From positions 1 through 31,439 of the forward strand of contig MEDY01000358.1 in NCBI GenBank assembly GCA_001724265.1: a stretch of DNA of 31,439 bases. Reading direction: 5' to 3'. Positions 18,801-28,386 of this stretch are shown piece by piece (the stretch's first letter is position 1; each line of letters starts with the position of its first letter). Origin of the DNA: Rhizaria sp. SCN 62-66. Taxonomy: Eukaryota > Rhizaria, unplaced. Under the pieces are notes generated by a model, which saw only the letters and a program-made list of their open reading frames with translations, ran no database searches and had not been told where the DNA came from. The position numbers and the translations under genes are program-made.

Positions 18801-21800
18801 GGACTCGTCCCGGTGCCGCGGACCGTCTCGTACAGAGCCACGTGGTTCCAGACCCGCAGTGTCTTCGCTGAGCCCTTCGCACCGTCTGTCTGGCACCGCA
18901 ACGAGGTCCAGCTCTGGCCCACCGCCGCCGCTGGTGAAGGTGTCACACAGCAGCAGCAGCAGCAGCAGCAGCAACAGCCTGATGCTGAGGGCACGCCGAA
19001 CCCGGCCGCCGCTGACTCTGTAGCCGCCGGCGTGGCTGCGTGGCGTAGTCTGCTACTGCTGGGGCCCTGCTCCGCCGACGCCGCATTGCTGTCTTACCGC
19101 GACTCGGTGCTCGACTGGACGGGTTCCTGGCGAGGCGACACCGCCCTGGCCGCTTCTAGCGTCGGTGCCGCACCGGGGTTTCTGTCTGACTGGTTCGCCA
19201 CGTCCTCACGCCGCCGCACCGCGCCCGCGCCCTTTTCCGCCGACGCGCGCGCTCCAGTGCGCCACTGGCTCCGCGCGACCACTGACTCCGCCTCGTCCAC
19301 CGGTGTGCCGGCCCCGCTGGCGGCCACTGTGGACTCGCTGCGGGACGGGCTTGCGGTCCTTGTTGGCGCGGACACGGCGCCCTGGCTCGCGCAGCACTTC
19401 CCCAACAAGGATACGAGCCTTGAGCTGCCGCTACACGGCCGCAGGAAGGCCGTCGCGCGCGCGCCCTCGCTCGCCGCGCCCGCCGCTGTGTCTACGCTTG
19501 TGGGCTATACCGCGCTATTGACCTTGCGCGAGGGCCTCTCTTCCGCCGTCTCGGCGCTGGCTACGGCGCAATTCAGCCGCGCCGGCTCCGGTGAGGACGA
19601 GGACGAGCTCCCTGTGGAGCCGCAGCGCAGCACGATTGCTGCGAGCGCTGTCGCCGCCATCGGCGCCCTCACGCGCTCTCTCCGCGACGACGACAACGAT
19701 CTCGCCGTTTGTGCGAACACAGCTGCTGCGGTCAACACTAGCGCGCTCACTCTGGACCAGCTCGCGCGCGCGCTGCCGCCGCGCCTGCTGCAGCCCGGTG
19801 TATTGCAGACGCTTGCGCACAACATCGCGCACATGTCCGCCGTGGTGGCCCAACGCCTGCCCGGGCGGCCGTCCACCGCGACCGTGGCCACTGCAGCCGC
19901 GCCGTGCACAGGCGTCGTTTGCAGCGCGCCCGCGTTCCTGGCCTGGGTTGGCGAGGTCGCCGCCGACGGGCTGTCTGGCACTGCTGACGACAGCGCGCGC
20001 GCCACGGCCTTCGCAGTCGCGCACTGCGCCGTCATCGAGGGTCCAGAGGGCGTGGCTCCGCTGCCGCGTCTGGCCGCTTCGACAACAACAACAGCAACAA
20101 CAACACCAGCGACAGCAACAGTAGAACAGCGCTCGTCGGAGCTCTCCGACTGCGAGGCTGCGCGCGCTGCGCTCGAGACCCTGTTGGCGAGCGGTGCGGA
20201 CGCTGTCGACGGCTGGACCTCGCGCCTCGCCAAGATCTCTGGTGATCTTCCCGTCTCTGCCGCCGCGCTGCGCCCGCGAATGGCCAGCGTTGCCGCACTG
20301 TTTGCCAAGACCCCTCTGGGCGCGCTAGCGGCGCTGCTGGCCCACTGGCGGCGCCGCGCTGCGGTCCGCGGCCACCCCGCTGGCGGACTGGTCCCCGCGC
20401 TGAGCGCCGCGCTCATGTGTCCCACCACCGCGCTGACGCGGGGGCCCGGCGCCGTGCTGCGCGGCGTGCAGTGGCTCGCGCTCTTCCTCGCTGCGCAGAC
20501 GCGTGCGCGTGTCGCGGCGGAGGCCGCAGCGTGCTTGCAGATCGCAGCCGGGCTTGTCGAGGTCGAAATCACTTCCACCTCCGAGGCCGATTCCGCCGCC
20601 GCCGCCACCGCCGCCGTCTCTGTGCATTCTGCTCCGGGCGTTGACAGCGATGCTTCGCAGGGCGCGGCGCTGGAAGACATCGCGCTGTCGTTCAGCAACA
20701 AACAGGGTTACATGAACGTTAAGCCCGCGGAGCTCGCGGCACGCATGGGCCCCGTGACCGCGGCCGTGCTGCGCGACCGTTCATTCCTCGCACTCGCCGT
20801 CGCCCCCGCCGCGGTCTGCGCCCTGTTGGCCGCGCTGGCCCGTCTCAACGCGAACGCCCCCGAGGCCGTCACCGTGCTCGACAGAGCGCTCGCCGACGCG
20901 AACATGACGGTGAACGTCGCGGCCGCCGAGTTTGCGTGCGCCAGCGTCACCGCGCTCGCCGACAAACTGCGTGGTCCGATTGCGCCAGTGGGTGAGCGCG
21001 CGCAGGCGATTTGCGCCGTGGCCGACGCGTTGCGCTCGATCAAGCTCCGTCTCGCAGAAGAAGGCTTTGCGTGCTACGACGCGTCGTCCGCTCACCTCAC
21101 CGAGCAGACGCCCTCCGTCTCGGCCGCCGTGCTCAATTGGGCCCAGGAGACTGTCCTCCCTGTTGCGGCGTTTGACTTCGAGGACGACAGAGACGGCGAC
21201 GGTGACGACCCGTCTCCTCTCGACTCCGACGCCGCACTGCGGACCCTCGTGGCGCCCGCACTGGACCAGCTGTTGCATCACACCCGCAGCGCTATGTCGG
21301 CCGCGAGTGACGTCTTCGCCGCGGCCGACGGCAGCGCGCCCGCGACTGACGCGGCGAGCGTGGCCGTCATGGTTGGCGTTAACGTGTCGGCGCGTTTCAC
21401 TGTGCGCGCGCTGGCCGGGCGCACCGCTGGTATCGTGCGTGCGCAGGTGCACGCGCTCGTGGCCGCGCTGGCAAACTCTCCGCTGCTGCCATCGGTCGCC
21501 GCGCCGCGCGAAGCCACGCCCAGTGGTAGTGCCAGCGACGGTGATGCCGCGCGGCGGCAGGTGGAGCGGTACATTGCGCTCGACACTGCCGCGCAGGAAT
21601 TCCTTGCTTCCAATGCCGGGAGTAAGACTGCGATGCTCGACTTGGAGGCCGCGCTGGCCGTGCCGCTGCAGGACCGCGTCAAGGTAAACTGCGCAGATGC
21701 CGCCGCGCTGCAGGCAGATCTGATCGGCGCGGTGACTACGCTGCTGATTAAGGACCTCGAGGGCACGTTCGCGTCGCAATCCCACTCACAGCCCCAGTCG

Positions 21801-24800
21801 CAGTCACCGTATAGCCGTGACCGAGAGCAGGCTGCCTCGCTCGCTCGCGGCAGCCTCGTGGCGAGCGGCCTCAGCAGCCTTGGCGGCGGCAGCGTCTTCA
21901 AGATGATGGACGACGACGGCAACGACGACGGCGACAGCGGCTCTGCCGACAGCGAGGCTGACTCTGCAGATGAAGCTGTTGAGACTACCATCTTGACGAA
22001 GGATACGAAGAGCAAGAAGGCTAAGTCCGCGCCGAGTGTTATGGTGCTCGAGGCCGCCGATTTTCCCACGCTCTCGGTGGAGGCAGCGCTTTGCCACGCC
22101 GAGGCGCAGCGCCGGGCGCGCGCCGCACTGTTGCTGGGCTCGCCGCTCTCAGTCACATCCCTCCGCCGCAAAAAGTATCTGGCGGGCGAGCGTTCCGCAG
22201 CGACGACGGCGGCGACTGCGGAGTGGCTCCGAAGCACGTTGCCGAAGATGACCTCAACGCGGGCCCGTGACGACGCGCGTCGCCGCGAGCTGCAGCTTGC
22301 ACAGCTCAAGGAGCCCGTCAAACGTACCAAACTCAAGACCCCCGTGGTGGCGGGCTTGACGCGCAACTTCAAGCGGTTCCGTGCTACGCCAGGCGTGCCG
22401 TCCCAGGTGATGTGGTGGCGCGACCTGAAGCTGGACCACTACACAGTCGCCGACAAGAGGCAGGCCATCAGCGCCGTGGTTGCGCGCCCTTCGCCGCGTG
22501 ATATTCACAACGCTCGCGCGCGCGTGCTGCTGATGAACGTGTATTCCGTCACAGTGCTTTCGCAGCTGCTGGAGAGCGACGTCCCCGCAGACTTCGTGGT
22601 CTCCTCTGCGGCGAAGCGCCAGGGCGGAGCGCGCATGGCGACTGCGCCAGTTGCGAGGAAGACGATGCTTCCCTTGATGCTTTCGCTGGCGCAGTGGAGC
22701 TCGGCGGGCTCGACTGAGGCTTCGACTCAGATTGCGGGTGCGATCGCTGTGCTTGCCAAAGACTCAGGTGACCACGAGACGACTGCACTGGCCGACTCCG
22801 TTCTGTATCAAGCGTCAAACTGGCTGCGCACGTCGCTCAAGCCTTTCTTGAGCTTGGAGACGAAGTTCTACGCAGCCGCGGACATCAAAAAGTCTTTTTT
22901 CTCACTTAAGTCGCACGTGTCCCCTCTGACTCAGAGCACAATCGACGATCTCGCCAGCCTCGACGCGCGGCTCATGGGTCCAATGACCTGCACCGCGACG
23001 GCCGAGGTGGATACCGCGCTGGACGGCTTCGCCTTTGCGAAGAAGGTGAACCAACTGTACATGCTGCCTGAGCCAGCGCCGCGGACGCCGACCAACGTCC
23101 CGCAGCAGCTGCTGCCGTCATACTTCTCCAGTGTGATCCGCCAAGCCCCGCTCGATGCGATGAGTGCGTTGCACATGCTCTACGCGCTCGCCAGCGCTGC
23201 GCCGGACGCTGCGCCACCCAGTCTCTGTTCACAGCTTTCCGGTCATCTGACCATGGAGCTCGACGTCAGCAACGTCTTTTACATCTACGCCATTGCCGCG
23301 CGCTTTGTGGCCACCGTGGAGCAGTTAGCGTCCGCTAGCACCGCTCAGCAGCAGCAGCAACAGCAGCAGCCACAGCAAGTGCAGTCGCAGCCTAACTACG
23401 CGTACGGCGCGCTGCAGACCGTGCTTGACACGACGCTGGCGTTCGTGGCCGAGCACTTGCCGCTGTTCCGGTCCGCGCTGTTTGCGCACCTCGACGTTAC
23501 CGCGTGCCTCTCAGCCGCGCACGTGGCCGAGGTCGAGCGCCGCGCGCGGGGCCCCGCCGTGCTGATGACTTCGCACGTCATGCCGTCGGTGATCCCGCCG
23601 CGCGAGCAGTTCGCGTCGGTGCAGCTCATCTCGTACGCAGAAGCGCTCGCGTCGGCGCGGCAGGCGCGCATGCAGCGCGCGCTAGAGCTGGAGCAAGGCC
23701 GTGACGACCTTTATAACACGGACCTCTTTGTTGAGGGCGACGAAGTGCCCAACCAGGGCCGCCACTTCGCATTGGACGCACACGAGTACGTCGCGGCCAC
23801 GAAGATCCCGGAGCTGCCCGCGGCGGCGGAGAAGCTGCGCAAGGCGCACGACCGCTTGGACGTGCTGATCTGTCCACACGCAGGGCCCTCGCACGCCTTC
23901 GCACCGGCCGTCGCGGGCGCCGCGAGTCTGGCCCCGCTGGATCCGGCGCACTCGTACCCGCATCCTGACGACGACGAAGAGCTCCTCAATGGGCCTGAGA
24001 GCCGCGGCCATGAGGCGGGTGATGAGGATGAAGACGCTTCATTCTCCGGGGCGGCTGGGCGCCGGCACCGTGAAGAGTTTTTCGGTCAGAGCCAGCTTGA
24101 TCCCGACGTCATTGTGCCACAATGGCAGTTTGTGTCGTCTGATGCGCCCGTGCTGCTTATTGGCGGCGTCCAGGACTCGCAGCTCTTGAGCAACTCGGCG
24201 CTGACGCTGTACGACCCAGTGACGCAGCGCTACACGCCCATCCACGCACGTGGACTTTCGCAGCATATTTCTCTTGTGTCCGCGAAGCTGCACCTTGTCT
24301 TCCGCAAGAAGCGCGCCGAAGTGATCGCTGTGGGCGGGTACTTGCCGCATGGCTCCGTGGCCGTGCTAGACGTGCTCACTATGTCGTGGACGCTGCGCAC
24401 AGCCGCAAACGTAAACTTCGCGCCCATGGAGTCGCTCACGCTCAGCGGGTCGTGCGTCACGTCGGATTCACTTATCCTCACGTTCGGCTTTGGCGCCAAC
24501 CGGCTTCCCGTGGAGTTCGTATATAAGCTCTCGCTGGCTGATTTGTCCTGGTCTGGCCGCGCCGTGGTGCCGCCGCCCGGACTGATCGAGGAAGGCTTCA
24601 ACTTGGCCGTTATGATGGCCGAGGCTGTGTACGATGCCGAGAGTGACTGTGTGTACATCTCCTGCATCGATGGTCACCCCGTTTCCACGGTTGTGTTTCG
24701 CTTTGACTTGCTGGCATGGCAGCTGTCACTTATGTTTTGCAATCGCCAAAACTTCAACGTGAACCCGGACGACAGCGACGACGATGAAGAGCGCGGCGAC

Positions 24801-27578
24801 AACAACACTCTTAATGCGCCCGACATCGACTTCTCCGCCGCGCGCCTTGTGGCCGAGAACGTGCTTGCTGCGTGGATGACCGAGGCCGACGATGAGGACG
24901 AGGACGAAGATGAAGACCGCGCATCAAAACTTCCCCCCAATTTGTTTGCACGGACACGTCCATGCCACTACACTCCAGCTGCGCGCGCCGTGATGGCGCA
25001 TCTATTCAGCGGCTCCGCGTTAATGGCGCGTGTCATGTGTGCGGGCGACGAACAAGTGGCCTCCGAGTGGAGCGCTTGCTGCAAGCTGCAGCGGCGCCCT
25101 GGACCGTCGCCGCGGACCACTCCGCTCGTGGCCGTGCTGCAGCAAAACCTGCCTGCGTTCGGCCACTCACCTGAGACTGTGGCGGCGGCGGCTGGCTTCC
25201 GCGAGGATTCCGCAGCGCCGACGCATTTCGCGGTCATGCCTCTGCGCGCTGACGATGGCCGAGACGACAGTGATGCGCTTTACAACAGCGGGGCACTCTA
25301 CTTCAATGTCTCGCATCACTCCGAAGGCGATTTTGATGACCATGTTATCTCGCCCGACGTGCAGCTGCTCACGCTTGGCTGGGTGGTGCGCAGCTTGAAC
25401 GCTTCTCGAAGCAGGAACCACTGCTTGAGCTCGTGGCAAGGCGGCATTTCCTCCAGTGTGCTGCGCATCATGAATGTCGACGGCCGTCGTGCCCTCGTTT
25501 TTGTCGGCGGACGGCTCTCGCAACTTGCCTCCTCCGGGCGGACGCAACGCGAAGTGAAGAACTTCCTGCCCGAAAACATTCTGCGCTGCATCGATCTCCA
25601 ATCCGGTGTGGGGTTCCACATCCGCGCGCAGCTCCACAGCACCGCTGCGCGAGCATGGCACACTGTCATCGCCACCGACACGTTTCCTGCGCCGGACAAG
25701 TGGGTGCTGACAACGCATCTCAGCGCTGACGCCGGGACTGTCGATGCGCAGACACAAGCAGTCGCAGCGCAGTCACTCTTCAACGTCCACAACTTCTCGT
25801 TCGATGCCGCTGAGCAAATCGAGCTTTTCCGCGCGTTCCGGTTCAGCACTACTGCTGACCCGACGGGGCTGTGTGCGGCATACCAGCGTCCCGCGGCCAC
25901 GCGCTCCGGCCGCTTTCTGCACATGATCGGCGGCCTGAACGACAGCAACCGGCCGCAAATGCTCGTCGACGTCTACGACTCGTGGACCGGCGCGTGGATG
26001 TCGTTCGTGCCGTGCGCATCGACGCAGTCGCGCCGGCCCGGTGCCGCGGGCGTATTGCCTGCCGCGCTCCGCACGTCCGGCGGTCGCCAGGAGCAGTTGC
26101 AGCGGTGGCTTGAGTCCGCGCCGCAGCGGCTCCGCAACGCAGGTCTTATGGTTTCTCGATCTGCGCTTCCAGACGGCCACAAACTTGCATTGCCGCACGT
26201 GGAGTCACCTGACGACGCAGTCATGGCACTTGACGTCGCGGCAACGATGCTGCAGCTCGGCGCCGGTGGTTTTGGCGGCGTTGATGTGCGTCGCGACGCG
26301 CGCTGGCTTGACCCTGGACTCGGGCAATCCGCGCGTTATGCGCGTGCGACGCCGTGCGCCCTCTCGCAGACGCGTGTGCGCAGTGGCGCCGCAGAGCTGC
26401 TCGTGCACCGCGTTCTGCTGGCTGGTGCAGGACCTATGTTTGCGCGCGGCGCACACGAGTCACCTCCGGCGGCGTACGCGCGACTCACTCGCACAGATAT
26501 TGATTCCATCGAGGCGAAGAGCATGATGATGGAGCGTCTGCCCGCATCAGATGTCGCGAGCGTACGCCCCGCAGTGCTGCGCTCTGTTATCAAATCGCTC
26601 TACTCAGGCGATGTTGACACGGACGCACTGGCGCCCTTCGTGCACGGACGCTTTGATTGGCTTGCTGATGAGGCTAAGAATGCTATGCATGCGCTGCTGG
26701 AACGCGCGCCTGCGGCCCTCGCGCAGCGCGGTTTCTTCGCTGGTGAGACTGTCCGGGCGGTGCAGGTGCCAAGTGGCGCGCCCACACTGCCTTGGTACAG
26801 CCGTCACCTCACGCACTCGACGGCACAGTACTTAACGGTGCAAATGTACGTCGAGAGCAAGATGCGCGACCTTCTGCTCGAAAGCACCCTTCCTGAGCGG
26901 CTGCAGCAGCCGCGGCTCCGCCCGACCATAGCCGTGGCGATCGCGCTGCCACGGCTCTGCGAGGCGCTGCGCAACGCCTCTAAGCTCCGCGGCCCCAGCG
27001 CCGCCCTGAGCCACCTCATTCACTCCGCTGCGCGCTCTTCTTGGGAGAACGGCGTTGCAGACCAGTTAAAGCGTGCGGCAGCGTCGGTCCCGGGCGCCGC
27101 CACGTTCGCGGTCTTGCGCATTCCGCGCGGTGTCTTAGCCGAGTCAGTTTCCCTTGACGACCTAGAGCGCCTGTGCACTGCAATAGCGTCCTCTGTCGTG
27201 CCGGCGGGCTCTGAGTCCGCGCAGCGCGCGCGCTTTGTGGACCCGTTCGAGCTTCTGGGCGCGCACGATGCGCTGCAGCTGCCCGGTGCACTGGCGAGCT
27301 CGCTCGATGCCATGTTGGTGCGCAGCGTCAACACCGACAGCGCGGTCGCGACCCTAGCCATGGCGGAGCGCCTTGAGCGTCCTCAGCTTGCGGCCCGTGT
27401 CGCACTCTACTGCGCCGCGGTATTCCCTGTTATCTCGCACACACGCGCGTTTACGGAGCTGCTTTCCGCGCCGATGCGCGCAGCCGTGATGCGGTCGTCG
27501 CTGTTCATGCAACAAAAGTCCGTGACTGCGCTGACGATGGCACTCATCAAAATGCTCCAACAGACACACTCTGCTTGA
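18801..27578 (+). CDS. Kelch-BTB protein with helical Ala-rich N-terminal half; probable continuation of the WD40-BTB gene
   Basis: The frame has 2,925 codons with no ATG until 19833, so it almost certainly does not start on its own. Counting from GGA at 18801, residues 50-59 are poly-Gln. About 1-1750 is Ala-rich, helical and without a domain I recognise, with acidic patches near 1040-1060 and a Lys/Arg-rich region near 1120-1200. About 1780-2410 has Kelch-type strands (VLLIGGVQDSQLLSNSALTL, VIAVGGYLPHGSVAVLDV, ALVFVGGRLS, GRFLHMIGGLND), interrupted by acidic inserts (DEDEDEDED near 2033). About 2520-2615 resembles BTB (AAELLVHRVLLAGAGPMFAR and then VLRSVIKSLYSGDV). A BACK-like helical tail runs to the end. 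Kelch propellers bind partners and BTB binds cullin-3, so substrate-adaptor function is likely (inference). Start and unity with the upstream frame are unproven. Confidence 0.8.
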   Translation, partial: GLVPVPRTVSYRATWFQTRSVFAEPFAPSVWHRNEVQLWPTAAAGEGVTQQQQQQQQQQPDAEGTPNPAAADSVAAGVAAWRSLLLLGPCSADAALLSYRDSVLDWTGSWRGDTALAASSVGAAPGFLSDWFATSSRRRTAPAPFSADARAPVRHWLRATTDSASSTGVPAPLAATVDSLRDGLAVLVGADTAPWLAQHFPNKDTSLELPLHGRRKAVARAPSLAAPAAVSTLVGYTALLTLREGLSSAVSALATAQFSRAGSGEDEDELPVEPQRSTIAASAVAAIGALTRSLRDDDNDLAVCANTAAAVNTSALTLDQLARALPPRLLQPGVLQTLAHNIAHMSAVVAQRLPGRPSTATVATAAAPCTGVVCSAPAFLAWVGEVAADGLSGTADDSARATAFAVAHCAVIEGPEGVAPLPRLAASTTTTATTTPATATVEQRSSELSDCEAARAALETLLASGADAVDGWTSRLAKISGDLPVSAAALRPRMASVAALFAKTPLGALAALLAHWRRRAAVRGHPAGGLVPALSAALMCPTTALTRGPGAVLRGVQWLALFLAAQTRARVAAEAAACLQIAAGLVEVEITSTSEADSAAAATAAVSVHSAPGVDSDASQGAALEDIALSFSNKQGYMNVKPAELAARMGPVTAAVLRDRSFLALAVAPAAVCALLAALARLNANAPEAVTVLDRALADANMTVNVAAAEFACASVTALADKLRGPIAPVGERAQAICAVADALRSIKLRLAEEGFACYDASSAHLTEQTPSVSAAVLNWAQETVLPVAAFDFEDDRDGDGDDPSPLDSDAALRTLVAPALDQLLHHTRSAMSAASDVFAAADGSAPATDAASVAVMVGVNVSARFTVRALAGRTAGIVRAQVHALVAALANSPLLPSVAAPREATPSGSASDGDAARRQVERYIALDTAAQEFLASNAGSKTAMLDLEAALAVPLQDRVKVNCADAAALQADLIGAVTTLLIKDLEGTFASQSHSQPQSQSPYSRDREQAASLARGSLVASGLSSLGGGSVFKMMDDDGNDDGDSGSADSEADSADEAVETTILTKDTKSKKAKSAPSVMVLEAADFPTLSVEAALCHAEAQRRARAALLLGSPLSVTSLRRKKYLAGERSAATTAATAEWLRSTLPKMTSTRARDDARRRELQLAQLKEPVKRTKLKTPVVAGLTRNFKRFRATPGVPSQVMWWRDLKLDHYTVADKRQAISAVVARPSPRDIHNARARVLLMNVYSVTVLSQLLESDVPADFVVSSAAKRQGGARMATAPVARKTMLPLMLSLAQWSSAGSTEASTQIAGAIAVLAKDSGDHETTALADSVLYQASNWLRTSLKPFLSLETKFYAAADIKKSFFSLKSHVSPLTQSTIDDLASLDARLMGPMTCTATAEVDTALDGFAFAKKVNQLYMLPEPAPRTPTNVPQQLLPSYFSSVIRQAPLDAMSALHMLYALASAAPDAAPPSLCSQLSGHLTMELDVSNVFYIYAIAARFVATVEQLASASTAQQQQQQQQPQQVQSQPNYAYGALQTVLDTTLAFVAEHLPLFRSALFAHLDVTACLSAAHVAEVERRARGPAVLMTSHVMPSVIPPREQFASVQLISYAEALASARQARMQRALELEQGRDDLYNTDLFVEGDEVPNQGRHFALDAHEYVAATKIPELPAAAEKLRKAHDRLDVLICPHAGPSHAFAPAVAGAASLAPLDPAHSYPHPDDDEELLNGPESRGHEAGDEDEDASFSGAAGRRHREEFFGQSQLDPDVIVPQWQFVSSDAPVLLIGGVQDSQLLSNSALTLYDPVTQRYTPIHARGLSQHISLVSAKLHLVFRKKRAEVIAVGGYLPHGSVAVLDVLTMSWTLRTAANVNFAPMESLTLSGSCVTSDSLILTFGFGANRLPVEFVYKLSLADLSWSGRAVVPPPGLIEEGFNLAVMMAEAVYDAESDCVYISCIDGHPVSTVVFRFDLLAWQLSLMFCNRQNFNVNPDDSDDDEERGDNNTLNAPDIDFSAARLVAENVLAAWMTEADDEDEDEDEDRASKLPPNLFARTRPCHYTPAARAVMAHLFSGSALMARVMCAGDEQVASEWSACCKLQRRPGPSPRTTPLVAVLQQNLPAFGHSPETVAAAAGFREDSAAPTHFAVMPLRADDGRDDSDALYNSGALYFNVSHHSEGDFDDHVISPDVQLLTLGWVVRSLNASRSRNHCLSSWQGGISSSVLRIMNVDGRRALVFVGGRLSQLASSGRTQREVKNFLPENILRCIDLQSGVGFHIRAQLHSTAARAWHTVIATDTFPAPDKWVLTTHLSADAGTVDAQTQAVAAQSLFNVHNFSFDAAEQIELFRAFRFSTTADPTGLCAAYQRPAATRSGRFLHMIGGLNDSNRPQMLVDVYDSWTGAWMSFVPCASTQSRRPGAAGVLPAALRTSGGRQEQLQRWLESAPQRLRNAGLMVSRSALPDGHKLALPHVESPDDAVMALDVAATMLQLGAGGFGGVDVRRDARWLDPGLGQSARYARATPCALSQTRVRSGAAELLVHRVLLAGAGPMFARGAHESPPAAYARLTRTDIDSIEAKSMMMERLPASDVASVRPAVLRSVIKSLYSGDVDTDALAPFVHGRFDWLADEAKNAMHALLERAPAALAQRGFFAGETVRAVQVPSGAPTLPWYSRHLTHSTAQYLTVQMYVESKMRDLLLESTLPERLQQPRLRPTIAVAIALPRLCEALRNASKLRGPSAALSHLIHSAARSSWENGVADQLKRAAASVPGAATFAVLRIPRGVLAESVSLDDLERLCTAIASSVVPAGSESAQRARFVDPFELLGAHDALQLPGALASSLDAMLVRSVNTDSAVATLAMAERLERPQLAARVALYCAAVFPVISHTRAFTELLSAPMRAAVMRSSLFMQQKSVTALTMALIKMLQQTHSA
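18948..18977 (+). repeat. CAG run coding for ten glutamines
   Basis: There are eight CAG codons, then CAA and CAG, near the start of the downstream frame, 150 bases after the TAG. A frame-0 CAG run read as Gln supports translation of this frame. Confidence 0.95.
20084..20128 (+). repeat. ACA/GCA-rich coding tract (Thr/Ala)
   Basis: An imperfect ACA, CAA and GCA trinucleotide run is read as a Thr-rich stretch (TTTTATTTP). It has low-complexity linker character. Confidence 0.8.
23346..23390 (+). repeat. Second CAG run, poly-Gln in the Kelch-BTB protein
   Basis: Eight glutamine codons (CAG with one CAA) are followed by PQQVQSQ. The tract lies just before the helical segment that precedes the Kelch region. 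Confidence 0.95.
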
Positions 27579-28213
27579 TATCATTGCTATTAGAGGTATT
27601 TATATCACATTACCGTTAATTAGAATACACTATTACCCACTTGATGCTCCAATTCTGTCATGTATTTTCACAACGGACTGACAATTTTAACTGCATGTAC
27701 ATGTAGCCTCGCATAATGCCAAGAGAACCTTGAGTGCAACTCCAGTCATGTTATCTTCAGCGCCAAGAATGTATCTACTTTGGGCGGTTGCGGCAACAAG
27801 GCTTACGTCGAGCCTCCGCCTGGTCGTCTTTCCTAACTGCTGGTGGGTCAAGGTCAGCCCGGCAACACAGTAGCGTGCTGGAACACCAACATGAAAGAGG
27901 AACATGTCATTCTGCGATCAAATATAATCTCTGATTATGTATTTTGGACTAAAACATACTACACTGTATTTTAATCAAAACTTAGTTAATTGTCGAGTTA
28001 AAAAGCATCACATTTTTGACTCGTTGGTTGTTTCAATTCTATAAACAATGTACTTTTGTACATGTACATGTATTTCTCATACACTTAAGGTCGGACTTGC
28101 ATCAAGTCTGAAAATATTGCAATTGTACTACATGTATCATTGAATCAAGGTCACAAAAATATGGGGGTAATTGGTGTTATTCTACAGTTATGAGTTGGAA
28201 GGCTGATTACTTG
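27579..28213. other. AT-rich convergent intergenic region with repeated TACATGTA
   Basis: This lies between the ends of the Kelch-BTB frame and the importin-alpha-like locus. No gene is convincing. The 8-base palindrome TACATGTA occurs four times (27698, 28059, 28065, 28129), two of them forming the 12-base palindrome TGTACATGTACA at 28057-28068. No exact AATAAA was found for the plus-strand gene. Confidence 0.6.
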
Positions 28214-28384
28214 TCATTCAGGCACGTCCGAAGCATTGTCCGTCATGTTGCCACCCGGCGGCGTCGGCTCCACACTCCCAGCATCTTCTGTGCCAGCAGA
28301 CTCGGCAGCAGTGCTATTGTCGCCACCGTCCTCGTTCGTTTCCCCCGTCGCCGTCGTCTCGGGCTGCTCAGTTTGAGTTGACAT
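28214..28384 (-). CDS. Small acidic reading frame right after the importin-alpha-like gene
   Basis: The 56-residue frame (MSTQTEQPETTATGETNEDG and onward) begins two bases after the importin-like TGA (TGA-TC-ATG) and ends in TGA at 28214. It is rich in Thr, Glu, Asp and Gly, with no hydrophobic segment. GC-rich, exon-like composition ends almost exactly at its stop, and the DNA beyond is AT-rich, which favours translation. It could be a second cistron reached by reinitiation or an alternative C-terminus of the importin-like protein via a frameshift or unseen splice. It could also be unused 3' untranslated sequence. I recognise no family. Confidence 0.35.
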   Translation of the reverse strand: MSTQTEQPETTATGETNEDGGDNSTAAESAGTEDAGSVEPTPPGGNMTDNASDVPE

Positions 28385-28386
28385 GA

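Noticed and set aside
19505-20701. 398-codon minus-strand open frame within the Kelch-BTB gene
   Set aside because: It is Ser/Ala-rich antisense read-through of the coding strand, whose own frame is continuous for 8.8 kb.
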